Positions 7,620 to 14,776 of a stretch of 25,216 nucleotides of DNA are shown here, one piece after another. The translations under genes were made by a program, and so were the position numbers. The stretch's first letter is position 1. Every line of letters begins with the position of its first letter. The stretch lies in the NCBI GenBank assembly GCA_964650965.1, contig CAZYYO010000035.1, positions 1 through 25,216 on the forward strand, written 5' to 3'. The notes under the pieces were generated by a model, which searched no databases, was not told the origin of the DNA, and worked only from the letters and a program-made list of their open reading frames with translations. Origin of the DNA: CAZYYO01 sp964650965 (GTDB lineage: Bacteria > Bacillota > Clostridia > Lachnospirales > Lachnospiraceae).

Positions 7620-8327
7620 ATGAAATCATCAAATCGAATGACAGCTTTAGCGCAGCTTGTAACAATTTCAGGAACCTTTGCTGATATTGGAACAGACCAC
7701 GGATATCTTCCTATTTATCTCATCCAGCAAAAGAGGGTGAAGCATGCCATTGCCATGGATATAAATGCAGGTCCTCTGGAACGGGCAAGACAGCATGTGA
7801 TACAGGAAGGATTGCAGGATAAAATTCAGCTTCGCTTGTCCGATGGACTTTCCCAACTCCAGGAGGGGGAGGCAGATGTAATTCTTATTGCTGGCATGGG
7901 CGGAGGCGTTATTTTACATATCTTAAAACAGGATTTAATTAAGGCACAGCAGGCTGGCGAACTTATATTGCAGCCCCAGTCAGAAATTGCTCTGGTGCGA
8001 AGCTTTCTGTGTCAGGAACATTTTCAAATTCTACAGGAAGAAATGATTGCAGAGGATGGCAAATATTATCCAATGATGAAGGTGCGCTATGATGCCTCAA
8101 AACCAGTAGAAAAGCTGTCACAGGTAGCAATGGAATACGGTCCGTTGCTGCTTTTGAAAAAAAATCCTGTTTTAAAGGAGTTTTTAGAAAAGGAACAGCA
8201 TACCAAAGAAGGAATTTTGGCAGGTCTGGCAAAAAAGAGTATGGACGAAGTACATATTCGAAATCGGTATGAGGAACTAACCCAGGAATTAGAGCGGGTA
8301 AAGCTGGCACAGCAAATCATATCATAG
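7620..8327 (+). CDS. trmK: tRNA (adenine-22-N1)-methyltransferase TrmK
   Basis: This enzyme transfers a methyl group from S-adenosylmethionine to N1 of A22 in certain tRNAs. The N-terminal Rossmann-type methyltransferase half shows the SAM loop FADIGTDHGYLPIYL (about 20-34), the acidic AMDINAGPLERAR motif near 55, and the family-specific IAGMGGGVILHIL segment near 90. The C-terminal half is a helical, coiled-coil-like region (LEKEQHTKEGILAGLAKK... to the end), as in the B. subtilis protein (YqfN). The length of 235 residues is as expected. The start is one base after the rpoD stop, with GGAG inside the end of rpoD, so the two are probably translationally coupled. The rpoD-trmK-nif3 order is well known in Firmicutes. 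Confidence 0.93.
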   Translation: MKSSNRMTALAQLVTISGTFADIGTDHGYLPIYLIQQKRVKHAIAMDINAGPLERARQHVIQEGLQDKIQLRLSDGLSQLQEGEADVILIAGMGGGVILHILKQDLIKAQQAGELILQPQSEIALVRSFLCQEHFQILQEEMIAEDGKYYPMMKVRYDASKPVEKLSQVAMEYGPLLLLKKNPVLKEFLEKEQHTKEGILAGLAKKSMDEVHIRNRYEELTQELERVKLAQQIIS

Positions 8328-8360
8328 CCAGATGGCACCGGGGATGAAAAGGTAGAAGCA

Positions 8361-9122
8361 ATGACGATAAAAGAATTGATTCATATGATAAATCAGGATA
8401 TCCCAGAACAGGAAGCGCTAACATGGGATAATGTGGGATTACTGGTAGGAAACCAGGAGGCACAGGTTCACAAAATATATATTGCACTGGATGCCACCGA
8501 GCAGGTAATAGAACATGCCATTTCCTGTGAGGCAGATTTCATTATTACCCATCATCCCATGATTTTTTCTGGCATGAAGCAGGTTTGTTTTGATGATTTT
8601 ACAGGAAGAAGAATTATGAAGCTGATAGAACATCATATGGCCTGCTACGCCATGCACACCAATTTCGATGTAATGAAGATGGCGGATTTGGCAGCAGACT
8701 GCATTGGTTTAGAACATGGCAGGATTTTGGATGAGGAAGAGAAGATTGGAAAGGTTGGAATTCTTCCTGATGCAGTAAGTATCAAGGAATTAGCAGAGAA
8801 AACCAAAACTGCTTTTGGCTTATCTCATGTGAAGGTCTTTGGTGATGCGACAAACATGGTTACCAGGGTGGCTATCTGTCCAGGCTCTGGAAAAAGTGAG
8901 GTTTTGCCAGCCATTGCCAGTGGGGCGCAGGTACTTATTACTGGTGATATTGATCACCATACAGGTATTGACGCTGTGGCACAGGGGCTGACTGTAATTG
9001 ATGCAGGACATTATGGAATCGAGCATATTTTCATTGATTATATGAAAACATATCTACAAGCACATTGTGGTGAACTTACAGTTGTGACAGAACCATTTCA
9101 GGAACCCTTCTGGATACAGTAG
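8361..9122 (+). CDS. Nif3-like dinuclear metal centre protein
   Basis: This is a member of the NIF3/YqfO (DUF34) family, hexameric or toroidal proteins with a two-metal site whose cellular role is still debated; some members are described as GTP cyclohydrolase I type 2-like. Metal-site residues are visible: THHPMIF with His64 and His65, HTNFDV near residue 100, and a C-terminal HYGIEHIF with the His and Glu ligands. The 253-residue length is the short form without the inserted PII-like domain of longer relatives such as B. subtilis YqfO. It is 33 bases after trmK, matching the conserved trmK-nif3 pairing. The family is certain; the biochemical function is not. Confidence 0.93.
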   Translation: MTIKELIHMINQDIPEQEALTWDNVGLLVGNQEAQVHKIYIALDATEQVIEHAISCEADFIITHHPMIFSGMKQVCFDDFTGRRIMKLIEHHMACYAMHTNFDVMKMADLAADCIGLEHGRILDEEEKIGKVGILPDAVSIKELAEKTKTAFGLSHVKVFGDATNMVTRVAICPGSGKSEVLPAIASGAQVLITGDIDHHTGIDAVAQGLTVIDAGHYGIEHIFIDYMKTYLQAHCGELTVVTEPFQEPFWIQ

Positions 9123-9141
9123 AAGAAATTGGAGGCTTAGC

Positions 9142-10791
9142 ATGTGTAAAATAATAATTAACGGTGTAGCCCATGAATACGAATACGGAACCCAGTTGAT
9201 GGTCATTGCCCAGGAGTTTCAGGCTCAGTATGGGGATGATATTGTACTGGCTGTTTATAACCATCGTCTCATCGAGCTTCATAAACGAGTAAAGGAAGAT
9301 GGAGAGATTTCTTTTGTTACCACCGGAGATCGGGATGGAAGACGAGCCTACCGAAGAAGTGTGGTATTTCTTATGCAGAAGGCCATTGAGGAAATGTTTC
9401 AGGATGAGACGGCAGATATTCAGGTGCTTCATTCCCTGGGACAGGGGTATTATTGTAGATTGACTGGCGTAGAGCAGCTTACGGCAACCCAGCTGATTCA
9501 ACTGCGAAAAATAATGATGGGACTTGTAGAGAAGAATCTTCCGTTGCAGAAATATACCATTAAAACCAGAGAAGCCAAGGATATTTTCAATCAGGCAGGA
9601 ATGACCAATAAGGAACGTTTGCTTAAATATCGTATGAGCTCCAATATTAATATTTACGAACTGGATGGCTGTAAGGATTATTTCTATGGCTATATGGTGC
9701 CCTCCACAGGATATTTAAAGTACTTTGATCTGAAGAAGTTCCAGGAAGGTTTTATGCTTTTATTCCCAGATAAGAACACCAGAGAAGTGGCGGACTTTAA
9801 GCCAGCGATACAGCTCTTCCATACCCTAGAGGAATCCAATCAATGGAGCGCTACCATGGAGATTCCAACGGTAGGTGCATTGAATGATGCCATTGCCCAT
9901 GGCAAAACAAGAGAAATTATCTTAATGCAGGAAGCGCTGATGGAACGAAAAATTGGTAAATTGGCGGAAACCATTGCCCAGGGACATGATAAGAAATTTG
10001 TGATGATTGCCGGACCTTCTTCGTCAGGGAAAACAACCTTTTCTCATCGATTATCTACCCAGCTGAGAGCCCAGGGATTACGTCCCCATCCCTTTCCACT
10101 GGATGATTATTATTTGAATCGTGACCAGATTCCGTTGGATGAGTACGGACAGCAGGATTTTGAATGTCTAGAAGCACTGGATGTGGAGCTGTTTAATCAC
10201 GACATGAACGAATTGCTGGCAGGAAAGAAAGTGAACCTTCCGGTATTTAATTTTAAGACTGGCAAACGGGAGTATAAGGATAAATATATGCAGCTAGGTC
10301 CAGATGATGTTCTGGTTATTGAAGGAATTCATGGATTAAACGATAAGCTTTCCTATTCGCTTCCCAAGGAGAGCAAGTATAAAATCTATATCAGCGCATT
10401 GACACAGCTTAGTATTGATGAACATAATCCACTGCCCACCACAGATGGTCGTCTGATTCGCAGAATTGTGAGAGATGCAAGAACCCGAGGAACCACGGCA
10501 AGAGAAACCATTGCCATGTGGGATTCCGTTCGTCGTGGAGAAGAGAAGAATATCTTCCCATTTCAGGAAATGGCAGATGAAATGTTTAATTCGGCTTTGA
10601 TTTATGAACTGGCTGTGTTAAAATTGTACGCACAGCCACAGCTTTTTGCCATAGAACCAGACTGCAAAGAGTATGCTGAAGCAAAGCGGTTATTAAAGCT
10701 TTTAGATTATTTCCTGGCAATTCCATCAGATGATATTGGAAATAATTCCATTGTGAGGGAATTTATTGGTGGAAGCTGTTTTAATGTTTAA
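9142..10791 (+). CDS. Nucleoside kinase with ThrRS-like N-terminal domains
   Basis: The C-terminal half is a phosphoribulokinase/uridine kinase family P-loop kinase: Walker A GPSSSGKTT at 291-299, PLDDYYLNRDQIP about 30 residues later (the substrate/catalytic Asp), then VLVIEGIHGLN and the RRIVRDARTRG lid. It would phosphorylate a nucleoside, plausibly uridine or cytidine, using NTP. The first 60 residues resemble the TGS domain (IIINGVAHEYEYGTQLM), and about 65-130 resembles the second N-terminal domain of threonyl-tRNA synthetase (VLHSLGQGYYCRL). The 549-residue length is more than twice that of a normal Udk (about 210). TTGGAGG precedes the ATG. The fusion is widespread in Clostridia and usually annotated simply as nucleoside kinase. 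Substrate and the role of the N-terminal part are unknown; rnpB follows immediately. Confidence 0.88.
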   Translation: MCKIIINGVAHEYEYGTQLMVIAQEFQAQYGDDIVLAVYNHRLIELHKRVKEDGEISFVTTGDRDGRRAYRRSVVFLMQKAIEEMFQDETADIQVLHSLGQGYYCRLTGVEQLTATQLIQLRKIMMGLVEKNLPLQKYTIKTREAKDIFNQAGMTNKERLLKYRMSSNINIYELDGCKDYFYGYMVPSTGYLKYFDLKKFQEGFMLLFPDKNTREVADFKPAIQLFHTLEESNQWSATMEIPTVGALNDAIAHGKTREIILMQEALMERKIGKLAETIAQGHDKKFVMIAGPSSSGKTTFSHRLSTQLRAQGLRPHPFPLDDYYLNRDQIPLDEYGQQDFECLEALDVELFNHDMNELLAGKKVNLPVFNFKTGKREYKDKYMQLGPDDVLVIEGIHGLNDKLSYSLPKESKYKIYISALTQLSIDEHNPLPTTDGRLIRRIVRDARTRGTTARETIAMWDSVRRGEEKNIFPFQEMADEMFNSALIYELAVLKLYAQPQLFAIEPDCKEYAEAKRLLKLLDYFLAIPSDDIGNNSIVREFIGGSCFNV

Positions 10792-10805
10792 TGAATATAT
10801 CATAC

Positions 10806-11180
10806 GGGAGCATAACAATAAGTAGGACAAATGATCGCGGCTGCAATTGCCGAAAGGCAGCAGGTGAGGAAAGTCCGGGCTTCATAGGGCAGGATGCCGG
10901 ATAACATCCGGTGGAGGTGACTCCAAGGACAGTGCAACAGAGATATACCGCCGGGAATCTTGATTCCCGGTAAGGGTGGAAAGGCAGTGTAAGAGACTAC
11001 CGCTCTGCTGGTAACAGCAGGGGTCCATGTAAACCCCATCCGAAGCAAGACCGAATAGGAGCAGTGACGTGGCCCGCTAGTTCCAGGTTGGTCGCTTGAG
11101 GCGGCTGGCGACAGTCGTCCTAGATAGATGATCATTTACGACATAACCCGGCTCATCGTCCTGCTTATTGTTATGTTCCC
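10806..11180 (+). ncRNA. rnpB: RNase P RNA component
   Basis: This is the catalytic RNA of ribonuclease P, which trims the 5' leader from precursor tRNAs. The universal P4 helix strands are clear: GAAAGTCCGGGCT near 10869-10881 and ACATAACCCGGCT near 11141-11153. GGATGCCGGATAACATCCGG, CAACAGAGATATACCGCC, and GGTAAGGGTGGAAAGG follow in the order and form of type A bacterial RNase P RNA. The ends are set by the P1 helix: 10806-10828 pairs with 11158-11180 over 23 positions with only two non-Watson-Crick (G-T) positions, longer than usual. An intrinsic terminator follows at once. I see no strong promoter within the 14 bases after the kinase gene; TATATC at 10796-10801 is a weak -10 candidate, so read-through may contribute. 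Confidence 0.95.
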
Positions 11181-11189
11181 GTAGTAAAT

Positions 11190-11229
11190 AAAGTTCTTAT
11201 TTCATGATATGAAATTGAGAACTTTTTTT
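11190..11229 (+). terminator. Intrinsic terminator of rnpB
   Basis: AAAGTTCT pairs with AGAACTTT, with an inner ATTTCAT/ATGAAAT stem and a GAT loop, followed by a run of seven T. It lies ten bases after the RNase P RNA and should end the transcript of the dgt-to-rnpB run, separating it from the next unit. Confidence 0.85.
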
Positions 11230-11289
11230 CATGAAAATGTTACAAAATATGCAATGATTCCAAACATTATCTTGTGTTCCTAAAGGAAA

Positions 11290-11303
11290 TGGAAACGCTT
11301 TCT
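11290..11303 (+). promoter_or_regulatory. Possible cre (CcpA) site
   Basis: TGGAAACGCTTTCT matches the catabolite response element consensus TGNAARCGNWWWCA at 13 of 14 positions (only the last base differs). It lies about 30 bases upstream of the -35 of the next promoter, centred about 70 bases before the expected transcription start. Sites at such positions can activate in known CcpA-activated genes, while sites overlapping the promoter usually repress. Chance occurrence in an A/T-rich spacer is possible. Confidence 0.45.
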
Positions 11304-11333
11304 AAAATGTTTATTAAATGAAGGACCACCTTA

Positions 11334-11362
11334 TTGACACTGCTCTCGGAAAGCTTTAGATT
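11334..11362 (+). promoter_or_regulatory. Sigma-A-type promoter of the zinc-ribbon/DUF5685/DnaJ unit
   Basis: A perfect TTGACA (11334-11339) is followed after 17 bases by TAGATT (11357-11362). Transcription would start near 11369, giving a leader of about 27 bases that contains the AGAGGTGG ribosome binding site (11383-11390). This supports an independent three-gene transcript after the rnpB terminator. Confidence 0.6.
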
Positions 11363-11395
11363 AAATGGAGATAGATTTTAACAGAGGTGGATTGT

Positions 11396-11830
11396 ATGAA
11401 TATCAAACAAAGATTAATGAATTTTATGATAGGTAGAAACGGAGTAGACCAGTTGGGGAAGTTCTCCCTGGGTGTGGCGTTGGTTTTGATGGTAATTACC
11501 ATGTTTACCCATCAGAGTATCATATATATTCTGTCCCTGGCAGCATTGATTTACAGCTATTTTCGTATGATGTCCAAGAATGTATCCAAGCGATATCTTG
11601 AGAATCAGAAGTTTGTAGGCTTGGGATATCGGGTGAAGAATTTCTTCACAGGAATGGGCAAAAAGGCCAATTATCAGAAGAGCAAGGCTGTATATGACAG
11701 GGAACAAAGAAAGCTGTATAAGATTTTCTATTGCCCATCCTGCAAGCAGAAGATTCGGGCGCCCAGAGGGAAGGGCAAAATCTGTATCACCTGTCCAAAA
11801 TGCAAGATGGAGTTCGTAAAACATACCTAG
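11396..11830 (+). CDS. Membrane protein with C-terminal zinc ribbon, unknown function
   Basis: I do not recognise a named family beyond uncharacterised Lachnospiraceae-type proteins. The 144 residues show a short basic N-terminus, two hydrophobic segments (about 23-38 and 42-56), a basic linker (58-110), and a C-terminal zinc-ribbon-like module with Cys113-x2-Cys116 and Cys133-x2-Cys136 plus an extra Cys130. The likely layout is two membrane helices forming a hairpin with the ribbon in the cytoplasm. ATG 11396 is chosen because AGAGGTGG lies 5 bases upstream; an in-frame GTG at 11387 overlaps that site. DUF5685 begins 12 bases after the stop with AGAGGTGACGG between them, so the three genes to 13337 form one unit. 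Confidence 0.8.
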   Translation: MNIKQRLMNFMIGRNGVDQLGKFSLGVALVLMVITMFTHQSIIYILSLAALIYSYFRMMSKNVSKRYLENQKFVGLGYRVKNFFTGMGKKANYQKSKAVYDREQRKLYKIFYCPSCKQKIRAPRGKGKICITCPKCKMEFVKHT

Positions 11831-11842
11831 AGGTGACGGAAC

Positions 11843-12706
11843 ATGTTTGGATATATTAATGTAAATCGCAAGGAATTATCCAAGGAAAATATAAAGGAAT
11901 ATCAGGCGTATTATTGTGGCTTGTGTCAGCAGCTAAAATGCGAGGGTGGTATGAAAGCTCAGGCACTGCTAAATTATGATATGACGTTTCTTATTATTCT
12001 TCTGACGGGACTATATGAGTTAGAGCCACAGGAGAAGAACTTTGTGTGTGCTGTTCATCCAACCAAAAAGCAATTGGCATATGTAAATGAAGCCACAGCT
12101 TACGCAGCAGCAATGGATATTGTGTTAAGCTATCATAATTTAATGGATGATTACAGAGATAATGGCAATATTCCCAAGAAGGCGTTGGCATCCACTCTTC
12201 GGAAGGATTATGAGAGAATCAGTGCAAAATATCCCAGTAAGGTACTTGCTGTAGAAAATTATATGAAACAGCTTGCCCAGGCGGAGAAAAGCAAGGAAAC
12301 AAATGTGGATATTATTTCCGGATATACCGGGGAGATGCTGTCCCAGCTATTTGCCTGGAAAGAAGAAGATATCTGGAATAAGGATTTAAAAAATCTGGGA
12401 TTTTATATGGGAAAATTCATCTATTTACTGGATGCGTATGAAGATTTGGACAAGGATCTAAAAACAGGAAATTATAATCCCCTTCGCTATATGAAGGAAG
12501 AGAATACAGAAGAATATGAGACCTTTTGCCGATTAACATTAACTACATTAATGGCAGAGTGTGCAAAATCCTTTGAACGTATGCCGATTTTAATGCATGC
12601 GGATATTATACGTAATATCCTGTATTCCGGCGTATGGACGAAGTACGAATATTTACAGATTAAGACAGGAAAGAAGAAGGTCAAGGAGGAACAACAAAAT
12701 GACTGA
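11843..12706 (+). CDS. DUF5685 family protein
   Basis: The opening MFGYINVNRKELS followed by AYYCGLCQQL (Cys25-x2-Cys28) is characteristic of DUF5685, a family without assigned function. The protein is 287 residues, without a signal peptide or clear membrane segment, and reads as mostly helical. Two Asp-rich motifs stand out: LMDDYRDNG (Asp102, Asp103, Asp106) and LLDAYEDLDKDLKTG (Asp197, Asp201, Asp205), with SGYTGEML between them at about residues 158-165. That order resembles the DDxxD, GxxG and DxxxD arrangement of squalene/phytoene-synthase-like enzymes; this likeness is my inference by eye. The stop overlaps the DnaJ-like gene by eight bases. The family call is good; the function is unknown. 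Confidence 0.82.
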   Translation: MFGYINVNRKELSKENIKEYQAYYCGLCQQLKCEGGMKAQALLNYDMTFLIILLTGLYELEPQEKNFVCAVHPTKKQLAYVNEATAYAAAMDIVLSYHNLMDDYRDNGNIPKKALASTLRKDYERISAKYPSKVLAVENYMKQLAQAEKSKETNVDIISGYTGEMLSQLFAWKEEDIWNKDLKNLGFYMGKFIYLLDAYEDLDKDLKTGNYNPLRYMKEENTEEYETFCRLTLTTLMAECAKSFERMPILMHADIIRNILYSGVWTKYEYLQIKTGKKKVKEEQQND

Positions 12707-13337
12707 CCCCTATCGGGTGCTGGGCGTCTCTAGAAACGCTTCAGATGATGAAATAAAAAAAGCATACCGGAATTTAAGCCGTAAGTATCATCCGGATGCG
12801 AATGTGAATAATCCCAATAAAGACCAGGCAGAAGAACACTTTAAAGAGGTTCAGCAGGCCTATGATCAGATTATGAAGGAAAAACAGCAGGGGGGAGGCT
12901 ATGGAGATTTTGGATATCATTATGGAAATGGCGGTTCCTTCTATCAGGAAGCTGGAAACCAGAATACAGAATCCAATGAAATGAGGGCGGCAGCCAATTA
13001 TATTGCCAACCATTATTATAATCAGGCGATGAATGTACTGCAAAGTATTTCTGAAAGCGAACGGGGAGGCAGATGGTATTACTACAGTGCCCTTGCCAGC
13101 GAAGGAATGGGCAATCTTGTAAATGCCAAGGAGTTTATCAACCGGGCAGTAGCATTAGAACCCAGTAATTTCCAGTATCGGCAGTTTCAGCAGCATCTGG
13201 AATATGGTAACACATGGTATACCAGTCGTGGGGATGCATATGAACGCCCATATTCTGGTGTTACCCGGTGGTGCCTGAACCTGGTGTTGCTGAATCTGTT
13301 CTGTAACTGTTGCTGCTGGGGACCAAGAATGTTTTAG
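12699..13337 (+). CDS. Short DnaJ-domain protein with TPR-like region and Cys-rich tail
   Basis: Residues 1-70 are a J domain (DPYRVLGVSRNASDDEIKKAY, His31-Pro32-Asp33) able in principle to stimulate a DnaK ATPase. The zinc-finger and client-binding domains of true DnaJ are missing, so this is a type III J protein. A Gly/Tyr-rich linker (about 65-85) leads to a helical stretch (about 90-165) that looks like one or two TPR repeats (AANYIANHYYNQAMNVLQSI, GNLVNAKEFINRAVALEPSNF). The 212-residue chain ends in a hydrophobic, cysteine-rich tail, LNLVLLNLFCNCCCWGPRMF. ATG 12699 follows AAGGAGGA by 8 bases and lies inside the end of DUF5685, indicating coupled translation. It probably recruits DnaK to a specific partner, perhaps the DUF5685 or membrane protein. 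Confidence 0.88.
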   Translation: MTDPYRVLGVSRNASDDEIKKAYRNLSRKYHPDANVNNPNKDQAEEHFKEVQQAYDQIMKEKQQGGGYGDFGYHYGNGGSFYQEAGNQNTESNEMRAAANYIANHYYNQAMNVLQSISESERGGRWYYYSALASEGMGNLVNAKEFINRAVALEPSNFQYRQFQQHLEYGNTWYTSRGDAYERPYSGVTRWCLNLVLLNLFCNCCCWGPRMF

Positions 13338-13352
13338 GATATATAGGTAGGC

Positions 13353-13787
13353 TTACCCTTTTAGCTTGGAAGATTTTTCTTCACAATACTTACAGCGGTA
13401 GGTCTCATTTTCTTCATCCGTTAATACAAAAATCTGATCCAAGCCCTGTTCGATGCTGGTAATGCATCTTGGATTCTTACAGGAGATAACATTTTTAATG
13501 ATTTTAGGAAGCTTTAGGGCACGCTTCTCCACAATGCGGTCTCCTTTAATGATATTTACGGTGATATTATGGTCAATATAACCAAGGATGTCTAAGTCCA
13601 ATGCATCAATGGGACATTCTACCTTAATAATATCCTTGGCACCCATCTTGTTGCTTTTGGCATTCATAATCACTGCTACCGTACAGTCGAAACGGTCTAA
13701 TTTCAAATCATGATATATCTTAAGGCTCATTCCCGCCTGAATATGATCCAGAACAAAACCTTCATGAATTCCACTTATATTTAACAT
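13353..13787 (-). CDS. pyrI: Aspartate carbamoyltransferase regulatory chain
   Basis: This subunit binds nucleotides and confers allosteric control on aspartate transcarbamoylase. The 144 residues comprise an N-terminal allosteric domain (about 1-95, with VDH-like GFVLDHIQAG and VNIIKGDRIVEK) and a C-terminal zinc domain with Cys103, Cys108, Cys132 and Cys135 (CKNPRC ... CKYC), which contacts the catalytic chain. The length is slightly shorter than the E. coli chain (153). Its start overlaps the end of pyrB by seven bases, the usual pyrB-pyrI arrangement. It converges with the DnaJ-like gene, leaving only 15 bases between the two stops and no convincing terminator. Confidence 0.96.
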   Translation of the reverse strand: MLNISGIHEGFVLDHIQAGMSLKIYHDLKLDRFDCTVAVIMNAKSNKMGAKDIIKVECPIDALDLDILGYIDHNITVNIIKGDRIVEKRALKLPKIIKNVISCKNPRCITSIEQGLDQIFVLTDEENETYRCKYCEEKSSKLKG

Positions 13788-14701
13788 ACGCTTACCTCCA
13801 GTAAAGTCAGAATCAGTGCCATACGAATGTATACACCATATTGTGCCTGCTTAAAATAGGAGGCTCTTGGGTCATCATCTACCTCCACAGAGATTTCGTT
13901 TACTCTTGGCAGTGGGTGAAGCACCATCATACTTTCCTTGGCAAGTCCCATTTTCGTTTCATCTAATATGTAGAAATCCTTCATACGAAGATAATCCTCT
14001 TCATTGAAGAAACGTTCCCTTTGAACGCGGGTCATATACAAAATGTCCAAAGCAGGCATGGCATCCTCTAGCTTCTCTACCTCTTGAAAAGGAATATGAT
14101 TTTTCTCTAATACATCCTCTCTAATATATTCAGGAACACGCAGCTCCTCGGGAGAAATCAGTACAAATCGAACATTGGGATAACGTACCAATGCGTTGAT
14201 GAGGGAGTGTACCGTACGACCGAATTTTAAATCGCCACACAGACCAATGGTCAAATCTTTAATTTCTCCACGAAGAGAACGAATGGTAAATAAATCTGTC
14301 AAGGTCTGGGTAGGATGTTGGTGACCGCCATCGCCGGCATTAATCACAGGAATTTTAGAACGCTGGGATGCAACCAGTGGTGCGCCTTCCTTTGGGTGAC
14401 GCATGGCACAGATGTCTGCATAGCAGGAAATAACACGAATAGTATCAGAAACGCTTTCTCCTTTGGCAGCAGAACTGCTGTCTGCACTGTGAAAGCCCAA
14501 TACAGATCCACCAAGATTTAGCATGGCGGCTTCAAAGCTTAATCGGGTACGGGTGCTTGGCTCGTAAAAACAGGTTGCCAGTTTTTTGCCCTGGCATACA
14601 TGGGCATATTTGTCTGGATGATCCTTGATATCATCAGCAAGATCCATAAGATGATCTAATTCATCGACGGTAAAATCCAGAGGACTCATCAAATGACGCA
14701 T
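13781..14701 (-). CDS. pyrB: Aspartate carbamoyltransferase catalytic chain
   Basis: This enzyme joins carbamoyl phosphate and L-aspartate to form N-carbamoyl-L-aspartate, the committed step of pyrimidine synthesis. The carbamoyl phosphate loop FYEPSTRTRLSFE has Ser49-Thr50-Arg51-Thr52-Arg53, and the HPTQTLTDLFT motif and the HPLPRVNEI aspartate-binding loop are all present. The 306-residue length is normal. ATG 14701 is set by AAGGAGG (14708-14714) six bases upstream; an in-frame ATG at 14746 is less likely because the promoter's -10 lies there. With pyrI it would form the E. coli-type regulated dodecamer. I see no PyrR-binding attenuator in the 34-base leader, unlike the B. subtilis pyr operon. 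Confidence 0.97.
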   Translation of the reverse strand: MRHLMSPLDFTVDELDHLMDLADDIKDHPDKYAHVCQGKKLATCFYEPSTRTRLSFEAAMLNLGGSVLGFHSADSSSAAKGESVSDTIRVISCYADICAMRHPKEGAPLVASQRSKIPVINAGDGGHQHPTQTLTDLFTIRSLRGEIKDLTIGLCGDLKFGRTVHSLINALVRYPNVRFVLISPEELRVPEYIREDVLEKNHIPFQEVEKLEDAMPALDILYMTRVQRERFFNEEDYLRMKDFYILDETKMGLAKESMMVLHPLPRVNEISVEVDDDPRASYFKQAQYGVYIRMALILTLLEVSVC

Positions 14702-14741
14702 TCTTTTCCTCCTTAAGGTGTAATCAATATTTGCTAGCATT

Positions 14742-14770
14742 ATCATATAATATGCATCTTAAGAATTCAA
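14742..14770 (-). promoter_or_regulatory. pyrBI promoter
   Basis: On the minus strand TTGAAT (14765-14770) is separated by 17 bases from TATGAT (14742-14747), a good sigma-A-type promoter. Transcription would begin near 14735 and give a short leader. The -35 lies inside an imperfect palindrome (14758-14773, CTTAAG next to GAATTC) that could serve as an operator, though nothing proves it. Confidence 0.55.
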
Positions 14771-14776
14771 GAGGAA

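Noticed and set aside
9076..9501. 141-codon minus-strand ORF opposite the start of the nucleoside kinase
   Set aside because: Shadow of a well-supported gene in another frame; no ribosome binding site or similarity.
10800..11135. 111-codon minus-strand ORF opposite rnpB
   Set aside because: It lies entirely on the antisense of a conserved structural RNA and has no recognisable family.
11414..11824. 136-codon minus-strand ORF opposite the zinc-ribbon gene
   Set aside because: Antisense to a gene with its own promoter, ribosome binding site and CxxC motifs; no family likeness.
13338..13362. GGTAGGCTTACC followed by CTTTT as a shared terminator between the DnaJ-like gene and pyrI
   Set aside because: The stem is only four to five base pairs with almost no loop; too weak to call.
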